Positions 1-7,567 of a stretch of DNA of 33,100 nt are shown here, piece by piece. Origin of the DNA: Verrucomicrobiota bacterium (GTDB lineage Bacteria > Verrucomicrobiota > Verrucomicrobiia > Limisphaerales > J093). The position numbers were made by a program, and so were the translations under genes. Numbering within the stretch: the first letter of the stretch is position 1; every line of letters begins with the position of its first letter. Under the pieces are notes generated by a model. It was not told where the DNA came from. It worked only from the letters and a program-made list of their open reading frames with translations, and ran no database searches. The stretch is taken from contig JAAYVR010000209.1 of NCBI GenBank assembly GCA_012517065.1, forward strand, positions 1-33,100, read 5' to 3'.

Positions 1-201
1 CACCCGGACCAGTATGTGAAAATGATTGCTCATCACACAGTGGCTCACCAGCTCGATACCGCAGAACCTGCACAGCCGCTTGATCAATCCCTCAAGCTTG
101 TATTTGCACAGTTGATCCAGCAGATGCTCCTTGCCGACGATCCTGGACATGCAGTGATAGACCACAGTTTTACCCTGAAGTTTGATTCTGGGCAGTCTCA
201 T
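1..201 (-). CDS. REP-associated tyrosine transposase (RAYT, IS200-like Y1 family), 5' part, cut by window edge
   Basis: Reading the minus strand from 201 gives 67 codons without a stop, running off the left edge. The start is firm: an AAGGAGG Shine-Dalgarno (213-207) lies 5 nt before the ATG. The peptide begins MRLPRIKLQG and has the family's N-terminal layout: a YHCMSR strand near residues 15-20, a helix, then the HuH metal/nuclease motif MSNHFHILV with the two histidines at residues 60 and 62. Y1 transposases use this HuH pair plus a downstream tyrosine, which lies outside the window, to cut single-stranded DNA. RAYTs are usually single-copy domesticated relatives linked to REP palindromes. 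The dispersed palindromes in this window and a broken copy of the same gene start at 19531 fit that picture. Whether the gene is intact beyond the edge cannot be seen. Confidence 0.85.
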   Translation of the reverse strand, partial: MRLPRIKLQGKTVVYHCMSRIVGKEHLLDQLCKYKLEGLIKRLCRFCGIELVSHCVMSNHFHILVRV

Positions 202-379
202 TATAACCTCCTTGATTTGTATTGTTGTTCTCCTTGCAACAGGGCGACAGGGTCGCAGCCGTGCCTCCCATTGGCCGACTGGTTGGGCGGGTCCGGGTCC
301 GGAACCCGGGGCGCCCAAATATCGTGTCTGTCCCTCTATTTGGGGGTAAAATTGCACAACACGCTCCGGGAGTCAAACG
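202..379 (-). repeat. RAYT 5' leader, repeated at 19532-19703
   Basis: The non-coding sequence before the RAYT start is closely matched at 19532-19703. It includes the Shine-Dalgarno, a CTTGCAACAGGGCGAC stretch, a GC-rich hairpin with a CCGGGTTCCGGACCCGG-type core, the box GTGTCTGTCCC and a GGGAGTCAAACG end. The homology continues into the first 17 codons (151-201), so the duplicated block is 151-379. It is probably the left end and promoter region of the RAYT element. Confidence 0.75.
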
Positions 380-506
380 AGGCTGTCGTGCTATGAAGGG
401 TTCCAGGCTGCCGAGTCGGAAGTGGCTACCGAGATGTCGCTGGAAATGTCACGGACATGAGCACACACAGCGAGTGCAAACGACCTCGCTCAACAGCAAC
501 TTCTTA

Positions 507-576
507 GGCCGCATATTTCGTACCCTGAGCAGTCTGCGAAACGGGTTTCTTCGAGAGATCAAAGAAGATGCGGGCC
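507..576. repeat. 70-bp hairpin repeat, copy 1 (other copy 31147-31216)
   Basis: The ends are inverted (GGCCGCAT / ATGCGGGCC). Inside, TTTCG faces CGAAA and TACCC faces CGGGT. By hand alignment, 59 of 68 positions match the copy at 31149-31216. In both places the element is followed 2 nt later by the 59-bp GGAAATCTCACC element, so the two form a composite. Confidence 0.75.
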
Positions 577-578
577 TT

Positions 579-637
579 GGAAATCTCACCGCCTGACCAG
601 ACCAAGACACCGAAAGCTTCATTCCGGTGATATTTCC
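579..637. repeat. 59-bp inverted-repeat element, copy A
   Basis: The left arm GGAAATCTCACC (579-590) and right arm GGTGATATTTCC (626-637) flank a 35-nt core (591-625). The arms pair with one mismatch. The core matches copy B (19422-19456) at 30 of 35 positions in the same orientation, and copy C (31231-31265) at 30 of 35 only after reverse complementing. No open reading frame is associated with it. Confidence 0.85.
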
Positions 638-1033
638 GGGTTAGAGAGCTGGCACAATCGCGTCCAAGGGGTTGATTCCACAGATAGTGCGGAAAAGCCT
701 TGAAGCCGGAAATTCTGGGTTGGTGGTCTGGGACCGTCCACGGGACAAGTCACGGGTGTGAAAAAGGCGCTTGCATCTTTTTCGGCCTCGACTACTGTGT
801 CGCCTTGCCTGGACGCCGCGGGTGCGGCTGTCCGTTGAGGCTGAAACAGTGGTAGTTGAACAATTAACCTGACGTCAATCTCCGTTGCCTGTGCAACGTG
901 TAACCCGGCCGATGAAAGTGTCGCTGCGTCCGGTGACGTGACAGTCGGGGTGGGCAACGGAGGCTTTGCCGGGTGCGTTTCCCGGACCTGGCTTCCCACA
1001 ACGCCACGCCGCGAGGCGAATTAATCAACATTT
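638..1033. other. Non-coding gap upstream of rpsA
   Basis: No convincing gene is seen. A minus-strand open frame covers much of the gap, but it is low-complexity and ends inside repeat copy A. The rpsA promoter and leader should lie here. No clear -35/-10 pair was identified, and only a distant GAGG (1013-1016) precedes the rpsA start. Confidence 0.5.
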
Positions 1034-2737
1034 ATGCTGACAATGGAAGAAGCCCTGAAGCAAAGCGAGAAGCGCTTTGCGGTGGGCGAGATAGTGCCTG
1101 GAACAGTTATTGAAATCCGCCCGAAAGAAGTTTTGGTGGATATAGGGTACAAGAGCGAAGGAGTGATCCCCATAACCGAATTTGAGGATTTGCCGAACCT
1201 TAAGGTTGGGGATGTAGTGGACGTGCTGATAGAACGGCTCGAAGACCGCGAGGGGATGGTTGTCCTGTCGCGTGAGAAAGCAGAGTTCAAGAAGAACTGG
1301 CAGCGTATTCTCACGATTTGCAACGAAGGCGGGACCATCGAAGGAAAAGTCAAAGCGGTTGTCAAAGGCGGTCTTCTTGTGAACATAGGCGTCGAAGCGT
1401 TCCTTCCTTCTTCACAAGTCGATATTACGGCGCCGCGGAATCTTTCCTCCTACGTGGGCAACACGTACAGGTTCAAAGTGGTAAAGATCAATCAGGAACG
1501 GCAGAACATCGTGCTTTCGAGGCGGGAGCTCATCGAGCAGGAACGCAACGAGCGTCGTGCGAAGCTGTTGGCCGAAATGATGCCCGGGGACATCCGGAAG
1601 GGGACGGTCAAGAACATCACCGACTTTGGCGCGTTTATTGATCTGAACGGTTTGGACGGACTGTTGCACATCACCGACATGAGCTGGGGGCGGATTAGCC
1701 ACCCGTCAGAGATGCTGAAGGTGGGACAGGAAATAGATGTCGTTGTACTCGAGATCAATCGCGAAAAAGAACGGGTCAGTCTCGGGCTAAAACAGAAGAC
1801 GCCCAATCCATGGGACAGCATCGAACAGAAATACCCTGTCGGCGCCCATGTCAAAGGCCGCGTGGTCAATTTGGTTCCCTACGGTGCATTTGTCGAATTG
1901 GAACCGGGCGTCGAAGGCCTTGTTCACGTCACGGAACTTTCATGGACGAAGCGCATTGCAAAACCGAGCGATGTGCTCAAGCAAGGTGAAGAAATCGAGG
2001 CTGTCGTTCTCGGCATCAACCGCGAGGAACAGAAAATCTCGCTGGGTGTGCGGCAGCTTACGCCGAATCCATGGGAAGAGGCGGAACTCAAGTACCCGAA
2101 GGGCACGCGGGTCAAGGGCAAGATTCGGAATCTTACCAGTTACGGTGCATTCCTCGAGCTGGAGGAAGGGTTGGATGGAATGATTCATGTGTCCGATCTT
2201 TCGTGGACGCGCAAGATCAATCATCCTTCCGAAGTCCTCAAGAAAGGCGACGAGGTCGAAGCCGTTGTGCTGGAAGTGGACAAGATCAACCAACGGATTT
2301 CACTTGGGATCAAGCAACTCACCGAAGACCCGTGGGAGAACATCGACAAGTACTATCGCGTTGGCGATCTTGTGACCGGCAAGGTCACCAAACTGGCCAG
2401 CTTCGGCGCGTTTGTCGGGTTGCAGCATGACATCGACGGGCTTGTACACATCTCTCAGGTCAGTGAAGAACGCGTTGACAAGATCAAGAACGTCCTGTCG
2501 GTAGGCCAGGAAGTCACGGCGCGTGTCATCAAGATCGACCGCAGCGAACGGCGGATAGGTCTCTCGATCAAGGCTGCCAATTACACTCCTGAGCAGCTCA
2601 AGGCCGAGCAGGCTCTGCTTGATCAGCTCAAGCCCGGCGAAGACCTTGTGGCACTGCAACACGCTTTTGATGCTGCAGACGAGGCGCGGCAGGCCGAAGA
2701 ATCGCGCCAGTCAGACGAAACGAAGGATAAAGAGTAG
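1034..2737 (+). CDS. rpsA: 30S ribosomal protein S1
   Basis: The 567 residues match the usual length of six-domain S1 (557 in E. coli). S1 (OB-fold) repeats lie near residues 19-86, 103-170, 188-258, 273-343, 360-430 and 445-515. The last four share the typical GxVxxxxxxGAFVxL...GLVHxS pattern and repeat a PW(D/E) linker (NPWDS, NPWEE, DPWEN). The first two are more divergent, as expected for the ribosome-binding domains. The protein brings mRNA to the 30S subunit and helps start translation of structured or SD-poor messages, which is relevant because many genes here lack a clear Shine-Dalgarno. The tail is acidic and Gln/Glu-rich. An ATG at 1043 (MEEALKQ) is an alternative start. The gene stands alone with its own terminator. 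Confidence 0.97.
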   Translation: MLTMEEALKQSEKRFAVGEIVPGTVIEIRPKEVLVDIGYKSEGVIPITEFEDLPNLKVGDVVDVLIERLEDREGMVVLSREKAEFKKNWQRILTICNEGGTIEGKVKAVVKGGLLVNIGVEAFLPSSQVDITAPRNLSSYVGNTYRFKVVKINQERQNIVLSRRELIEQERNERRAKLLAEMMPGDIRKGTVKNITDFGAFIDLNGLDGLLHITDMSWGRISHPSEMLKVGQEIDVVVLEINREKERVSLGLKQKTPNPWDSIEQKYPVGAHVKGRVVNLVPYGAFVELEPGVEGLVHVTELSWTKRIAKPSDVLKQGEEIEAVVLGINREEQKISLGVRQLTPNPWEEAELKYPKGTRVKGKIRNLTSYGAFLELEEGLDGMIHVSDLSWTRKINHPSEVLKKGDEVEAVVLEVDKINQRISLGIKQLTEDPWENIDKYYRVGDLVTGKVTKLASFGAFVGLQHDIDGLVHISQVSEERVDKIKNVLSVGQEVTARVIKIDRSERRIGLSIKAANYTPEQLKAEQALLDQLKPGEDLVALQHAFDAADEARQAEESRQSDETKDKE

Positions 2738-2815
2738 TTTTCACAAGTCCGGCGCTGAGCAGATGCACGGCTCTGCAAATGCGCCGGGCTTTGAGAGTCT
2801 TACAACATAACCACG

Positions 2816-2873
2816 AAACCCTTGGGGGGCGAACGCGGCCAACCTGTGTCCGCCATCCAAGGGTTTTCTTTTT
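2816..2873 (+). terminator. Rho-independent terminator of rpsA
   Basis: AAACCCTTGG (2816-2825) pairs with CCAAGGGTTT (2857-2866), with further GGCG/CGCC pairing inside. The run TTTTCTTTTT (2864-2873) follows at once. It lies about 80 nt after the rpsA stop. Confidence 0.85.
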
Positions 2874-2996
2874 GGCGTTGATTTTCGGATTGCCGCTTCT
2901 TGTGTGAGATACAACAATTGTGTCACTCATTGTGCGGGCGGTCTGCAGCGGCCAACGTGCCCGTGGACCCACGCCTGACCGAATCATGTGATCGCC

Positions 2997-4358
2997 ATGA
3001 ACTCAAATGAATTGAACCGGCGCCAGTTTCTGACAACAGCCGCAATCGCCGCCACCACAGCAGCCGTTCCAACGACCGTGTTGCCGGCGCATTCTGCAGG
3101 GAAGGCGAGGTGGACCGGCAAACTCGCGCTACTGGGAGGGGAACCGATCCGAAAGGGCAAATCGTGGCCGTCATGGCCGTATTGGGACGACAAGGTGCTT
3201 GAGGCCGTGATCAAGACAACCAAGAGCGGGATATGGTGCCGCATCCAGTCTGCCTCGGGAACAGTCCCAACGTTCGAAAAGGAATTTGCCGCTCTGATAG
3301 GGGCCAAGTACTGCGTCGCAACCGGGTCTGGCACGCAAGCGCTGCATACTTGTGTTGAAGCGCTTGGCATCGGCGCTGGCGACGAAGTCATAACTTCGCC
3401 ATATACTGATCCTGGAACCATAGCTTCGATACTGTCAGCGCGTGCGCTGCCGGTGCTGGCCGACCTTGATCCGGAGTCATACCAGTTGGACCCGGCTGAC
3501 GTCGAACGCCGTATTACTGAAAACACCAGGGCAATAATGCCTGTGCACATGATGGGCCAGCCGGTGAACATGGATGCAATCATGGCCATCGCACGGAAAC
3601 ACAACCTGTTCGTGATTGAAGATGCCGCTCAGGCGCATCTTGCTGAGTACAATGGCAAGAAGCTTGGCACAATCGGCACCCTTGGCTGTTTCAGCTTCCA
3701 GAGCAGCAAGACCATCGCCTGCGGTGAAGGTGGCGCGATTGTTGGGGACGACGAAGCTTTGATGGACCGTTGTTACACGGTTCACAACCACGGGACAAAC
3801 CGGCGTGGCCGGACAGAGGTCATCGGCCCAAAATACAGAATGAACGAATTCGAAGCGGCTGTGTTACTTGGCCAAATGTCCGGTGTTCTCGAGCGGTTCC
3901 AGCGGCGCAACGAAAACGCCGCTCACCTCACATCGCGGTTGAAGGGATGCCCGGGCATTGTGCCGCAAAAGCTTTATCCGGGAACAGCCAGTGGGTCGTT
4001 CTATCTTTACGCGATGTCCTATCGAAAAGAACATTTTGGCGGTGTTGACCGAAGCCGGTTCCTCAAGGCGGTGGAGGCTGAAGGCGTCAGTCTGAGTCCG
4101 TACATCGAACGCGGATTGCACCGCGAACCGTGGGTGGATTTCGTGGTCGAGAGCAAGGTTTACCAGAAGATGTTTGGCGAAAAACGGCTCAAACAATACC
4201 GCGAAGAAATGCAATGCCCGAATTGCGACCGGGTCTGCCAGGAAATGGTGATGATTTGGGCCTCGGGACCGCTCCTCGGCACGAAGGAGGACATGGACGA
4301 CATCGCCGACGCGATACTCAAGGTGTACGAGAACCGCGACCAACTCCGCGCGGCATAA
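2997..4358 (+). CDS. DegT/DnrJ/EryC1-family PLP aminotransferase with Tat signal
   Basis: Family members transfer an amino group to keto-sugars, usually from glutamate, in the cytoplasm. From the ATG at 2997 the protein has 453 residues; a GTG three codons earlier (2988) also fits. Visible hallmarks are a GSGTQAL PLP-binding stretch, ED-AAQAH with the PLP-contacting Asp, and SFQSSKT with the Schiff-base Lys at about residue 238. The N-terminus is unusual: NRRQFLTTAAIAATTAA is a twin-arginine signal followed by a hydrophobic stretch and an AHSAG cleavage-like site, so the enzyme should be exported with PLP already bound. About 35 extra residues precede the normal family start. The 3' end overlaps the convergent amidohydrolase-like gene by 41 bp. 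A role in sugar breakdown or modification with the facing operon is inference; the substrate is unknown. Confidence 0.88.
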   Translation: MNSNELNRRQFLTTAAIAATTAAVPTTVLPAHSAGKARWTGKLALLGGEPIRKGKSWPSWPYWDDKVLEAVIKTTKSGIWCRIQSASGTVPTFEKEFAALIGAKYCVATGSGTQALHTCVEALGIGAGDEVITSPYTDPGTIASILSARALPVLADLDPESYQLDPADVERRITENTRAIMPVHMMGQPVNMDAIMAIARKHNLFVIEDAAQAHLAEYNGKKLGTIGTLGCFSFQSSKTIACGEGGAIVGDDEALMDRCYTVHNHGTNRRGRTEVIGPKYRMNEFEAAVLLGQMSGVLERFQRRNENAAHLTSRLKGCPGIVPQKLYPGTASGSFYLYAMSYRKEHFGGVDRSRFLKAVEAEGVSLSPYIERGLHREPWVDFVVESKVYQKMFGEKRLKQYREEMQCPNCDRVCQEMVMIWASGPLLGTKEDMDDIADAILKVYENRDQLRAA

Positions 4359-5337
4359 GCCGAATTGCATTGCCAGCGCACAATGCCGCAAGCTGGGTCG
4401 GCGAGAGGGAAGACTCTCGGAGCTTGAGTGCCGCCGACTCGAAGTAGAACAACGGCGCATTCGATCCGAACAGCACGCGTTCCACTGGTATTTCCGTGAC
4501 GAGCCGCTCCACGCAGCCGACGCCGTCGAGCGTGGAGATTTCCACATAAACCTCTCCCGATCGGATCAACTGCCCGAGTGGTTCGCCTCTGACAAGGCGC
4601 AATGCGTTGATCAACACCAGCCGGATGCCTTGAATCTCTCGCACCAACCGAACCAATGGCGTTGGGTCAACAGGCGCCACGCGCATCAACGGGTGCATCA
4701 TCCGTTCGTCTTCCATTGCAAGCGCGATTTGGACAATCAACCCGCGCTCGGCAGCCGCGCGCAGCAGACTTGCAGACGCCGGATCGTCGAGCTTGTACCC
4801 GTGGTAATTCGGGTACAATCGAATGCCGTGCATTCGGTGTGCTTCGGCGCAGCGGCGCAGCTCTTCTCGCCAATCTGGCAGGACAGGATTGATTGTTCCA
4901 AACGGCAGCAACAAGCCGCGTCCGTTCTGAGCGCACGCACGTGCCAGTCGCGCATTTGCAGCCGCGATGTCCTTGTGAAGCATTCCATCCAAGCTGCCAA
5001 CCCATGCCTGCGAAACCCCTCTGCTTCGGAGCAACTTCGCCAGCTCTGGCGCTTCGTCAAATTCCACACGCCGCGTTGGCCAGTGCGAGATGCTGACGTT
5101 GACATCGACCAGCGCGCCCGGCCGGTGTGAGCTGTCGGCTGATGAAACCGACAGTCCGGAGCGAACACCAACGAGAACTGCGAGCCCGCTGGCGAACCTG
5201 AAAAAATCCCGGCGCGCAATGCAATGCTTCGGATCGCCCAATTTGTTCCCTGGCGCGTGTTCCCAGCGTAAGGCCCGTGGTCTTTGGTCCTTTGTCTCCG
5301 GTCCATGGACTCTGGCCTGTTGTCTGGGCGCTTTCAT
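4318..5337 (-). CDS. Amidohydrolase-fold protein lacking metal ligands, Tat-type leader
   Basis: The 339 residues have an amidohydrolase_2 (TIM-barrel) layout parallel to the gene just upstream, but every expected metal ligand is changed. The HxH after strand 1 reads DVNVSI (N80, S82). The His of the later strands is absent (VQIALA; LINAL with N244). The strand-8 Asp is Asn in FGSNAP (N293). Catalysis by the normal metal mechanism is therefore unlikely; it may bind ligand, regulate, or use other chemistry. A twin-arginine motif ARRDFFRFASG followed by a hydrophobic run (residues 41-63) suggests export. The start at 5337 is chosen because ATGA overlaps the upstream stop by 4 bp, indicating translational coupling. 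It leaves an odd 40-residue hydrophilic extension before the RR, so a later non-ATG start is possible. The 3' end overlaps the DegT gene by 41 bp. Confidence 0.8.
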   Translation of the reverse strand: MKAPRQQARVHGPETKDQRPRALRWEHAPGNKLGDPKHCIARRDFFRFASGLAVLVGVRSGLSVSSADSSHRPGALVDVNVSISHWPTRRVEFDEAPELAKLLRSRGVSQAWVGSLDGMLHKDIAAANARLARACAQNGRGLLLPFGTINPVLPDWREELRRCAEAHRMHGIRLYPNYHGYKLDDPASASLLRAAAERGLIVQIALAMEDERMMHPLMRVAPVDPTPLVRLVREIQGIRLVLINALRLVRGEPLGQLIRSGEVYVEISTLDGVGCVERLVTEIPVERVLFGSNAPLFYFESAALKLRESSLSPTQLAALCAGNAIRLMPRGVGRGSRTP

Positions 5338-6167
5338 TGATGTTCGATTGTCGTGCTGCGATGTGTGGAGAATCCCTTCGACGTGAGGATGGGACGAAGC
5401 AGGCGTCTGAGATTGCCGACCAGAATCAAACGTTTCGCTGTCTCGGGAACGCTGGCACCGGTTACCTTTCCGAGCTGCGACGCAAAGCTCCGTCCGCCAG
5501 CGTCGCTGCCGAACAATACTCGTTCGGCGCCCAACTCGCGGACGGCCATTTCGGTTACGCCTGCGACCGGGTCGCCGCCCGAGAGTTCTACATAGACATT
5601 TTGGCAGGATCGCACGGCCCGAATGCCAACCTCCCAATCACCGCCGCTATGTCCGCAAATGAATTGTGCGTCCGGGTGCCGCCTGGCCAACTCTGCCAAA
5701 TCCATTGGCGTGGATTCGCCCGGTAGATTCCCTGTGATCTTGAGCCACGTGTGCTGATAGATGGGGGCGCGCAGCTCGGCGGCTCTGCGCACAATGGGAT
5801 CCAAAGCAGGCGAATTGCACTTTTCTGCAACCCAAAGTTTCACACCGACCATTGGCCCGTCGGCCACGCATCTGTTGAGCTCGTCGATGCTTGCTTGCGT
5901 GTGTTTCGGGTTCAGATACACAAACCCGAATGCGCGTTCGGGAAAACGGCGTATTGCTCGCAAAACATCGTCGTTGTCTTTTCTCAGCTTTTCCGGCGAA
6001 GGGTCGTACGCCCATTCCATACCCATGCAAATGCAGAGCTTTTGAATGCCGAGCCGGTCGGCGTAACCGATGAGCCGTTCCAGCCTTTCCTCCGGAGTGT
6101 TGCCTGGAACTCCGGACAAATGACAATGCACATCCCAGATTTCCATCCGATCAGGTGCTGCACTCAT
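5334..6167 (-). CDS. Amidohydrolase 2 family metal-dependent hydrolase
   Basis: This 277-residue protein shows the complete ligand set of the amidohydrolase_2 family (PF04909): DVHCH (H14, H16), YQHTW (H139), CGHSGG (H173) and FGSDAG (D222). Family members include decarboxylases such as ACMSD and lactonases or hydrolases acting on cyclic or aromatic acids and sugar lactones; the substrate here is not evident. No signal peptide is seen, so it should act in the cytoplasm, unlike its neighbours. A second ATG (6146, MEIWDVHC) is an alternative start. It lies third in a minus-strand operon, 39 bp after the nitrilase-like gene, and its stop overlaps the start of the ligand-less paralogue (ATGA). 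Confidence 0.88.
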   Translation of the reverse strand: MSAAPDRMEIWDVHCHLSGVPGNTPEERLERLIGYADRLGIQKLCICMGMEWAYDPSPEKLRKDNDDVLRAIRRFPERAFGFVYLNPKHTQASIDELNRCVADGPMVGVKLWVAEKCNSPALDPIVRRAAELRAPIYQHTWLKITGNLPGESTPMDLAELARRHPDAQFICGHSGGDWEVGIRAVRSCQNVYVELSGGDPVAGVTEMAVRELGAERVLFGSDAGGRSFASQLGKVTGASVPETAKRLILVGNLRRLLRPILTSKGFSTHRSTTIEHQ

Positions 6168-6206
6168 TCTTGGCGCTGCCTTATCTGGTCACCTGTATCC
6201 CGATGA

Positions 6207-7538
6207 TCAGTCGTATCGCCACACAGGCCTGTGACGCGGAATCTCCGCTTTGAAATCTCCGAGGCTTGACCAATGCAAACGCCGGTTCAAATCAACCTCT
6301 GCCACGGCGATTGTTCCCCACTCTTTCGCCTGGGCGATCACTTTTCCTTCATGGTCGAAGACTGCGGAGATCATCCAGTTGGCGGCTGCATCGGTGTAAG
6401 TGCTGCTAACCAGAAACACGTGGTTTTCGCAGGCGCGCGCCGCCGCTAATAACGGGTTGCAGCCCCAAACCGGGAACGCGATCACTTCCGCGCCGCGAAT
6501 CGAGAGCTGTCGCGCCACTTCGGGAAAAAACCCGTCGTAGCAAATCATCATGCCCACCTTGCCAAACCGCGTGTCGAACACGGGATAATCTTCGCCTGCG
6601 ACAACGCCGCCTTCGATTTCAGTGCGCGGCAAAGAAACCTTTCGGTACTTGCCAATTATTGCTCCGCCGGGGCCAATCAGAACTGCGGTGTTATAGACCA
6701 GATGACTGTCGCGCTCGACCAACCCCACGACCAGGTGCAGGTTATGCTCGCGTGCCAGACCTCCAAAGTATTCCGTGGACGGCCCGGGAATCGGTTCGGC
6801 TGCTTCGGCGTAAGAAAGCCCCGTTCCGCACACGGTGATTGTCTCGGGCAAAACAACAAGGTCAGCCTTTTGCCGGGCCGCCTCGGCTATCAACGGAGCA
6901 AAAAGCTTGCAGTTCGCTTCTGCTGTTTTCTGGCCGGACGGGCGAAAATGCACCGTTGCAAGGCGGACCTTGCGTGGTGGCGGTGCCGGCACTTCTTCAA
7001 GAGAAACCGCCGACCATTCAACTCGAGCTTGAGCAGCCCACAACAGGTGGAGTTCGACGATGGCCTTGGTGGCCTTTGACGGTACCTGGTACACGTCCGA
7101 CACCTCGGTCCAGCCCGAAACGTCGGTTCCCCGATCGGACGGATATTCCGGCTCGGCGATTGGCAACGTGCCCTCGCGGTAGCTTGTTGCTCCCGGTTCG
7201 TCATGGAACACGGAGCGGCCATGGTCATCACGCCACATGACACGCGCGAACACAGACATGCGCGGGACCGGCACGTTTGATGTTTTCCGCCACGCGGTGA
7301 ATCTGTAAAACGCACCGCCTTTGACCGGGAAAGCTCTTGACCAGTACCCTGCCAGTCCGTGGCGAGCATCAGTCGCAATTACAAGTATCGCGCCTCCGTC
7401 ACGCCCGCCGGTTGTTTCGGTTGCGAAAGCTGGGCGAACTTCGTCGCGCGGCGCACACGCGCGCCATCCGTCCATCGTTGTTTCCGCCGCAAACCCGATG
7501 CTCGATGCGGCCATCATCAAGATGAAATGCGTTTTCAT
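6207..7538 (-). CDS. Exported carbon-nitrogen hydrolase (nitrilase fold) with N-terminal beta-domain
   Basis: From the ATG at 7538 the protein has 443 residues. This start has a GGAG Shine-Dalgarno (7549-7546) 7 nt upstream and begins [18 protein letters not shown], a Sec-type signal peptide. Starts further upstream would overlap the preceding gene. Residues about 20-185 look like a carbohydrate-binding/jelly-roll domain ([31 protein letters not shown]). Residues about 190-440 are a nitrilase domain with the full catalytic triad: Glu232 in LPETI, Lys300 in GKYRK and Cys333 in MICYDG. The fold cleaves amides, ureas or nitriles, so an exported amidase acting on an N-acyl or carbamoyl group of a carbohydrate is a reasonable inference. 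It lies 29 bp after the oxidoreductase gene and 39 bp before the amidohydrolase. Confidence 0.88.
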   Translation of the reverse strand: MKTHFILMMAASSIGFAAETTMDGWRACAPRDEVRPAFATETTGGRDGGAILVIATDARHGLAGYWSRAFPVKGGAFYRFTAWRKTSNVPVPRMSVFARVMWRDDHGRSVFHDEPGATSYREGTLPIAEPEYPSDRGTDVSGWTEVSDVYQVPSKATKAIVELHLLWAAQARVEWSAVSLEEVPAPPPRKVRLATVHFRPSGQKTAEANCKLFAPLIAEAARQKADLVVLPETITVCGTGLSYAEAAEPIPGPSTEYFGGLAREHNLHLVVGLVERDSHLVYNTAVLIGPGGAIIGKYRKVSLPRTEIEGGVVAGEDYPVFDTRFGKVGMMICYDGFFPEVARQLSIRGAEVIAFPVWGCNPLLAAARACENHVFLVSSTYTDAAANWMISAVFDHEGKVIAQAKEWGTIAVAEVDLNRRLHWSSLGDFKAEIPRHRPVWRYD

Positions 7539-7567
7539 CGTTGCTCTCCATACGACCGGGCAGATTG

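Noticed and set aside
619-999. 126-residue minus-strand open frame upstream of rpsA
   Set aside because: Low-complexity composition, no Shine-Dalgarno or family features, and its 3' end lies inside the 59-bp repeat.
1034-2183. Additional open frames on both strands across rpsA
   Set aside because: They shadow a clear S1 gene in other frames and have no family features.
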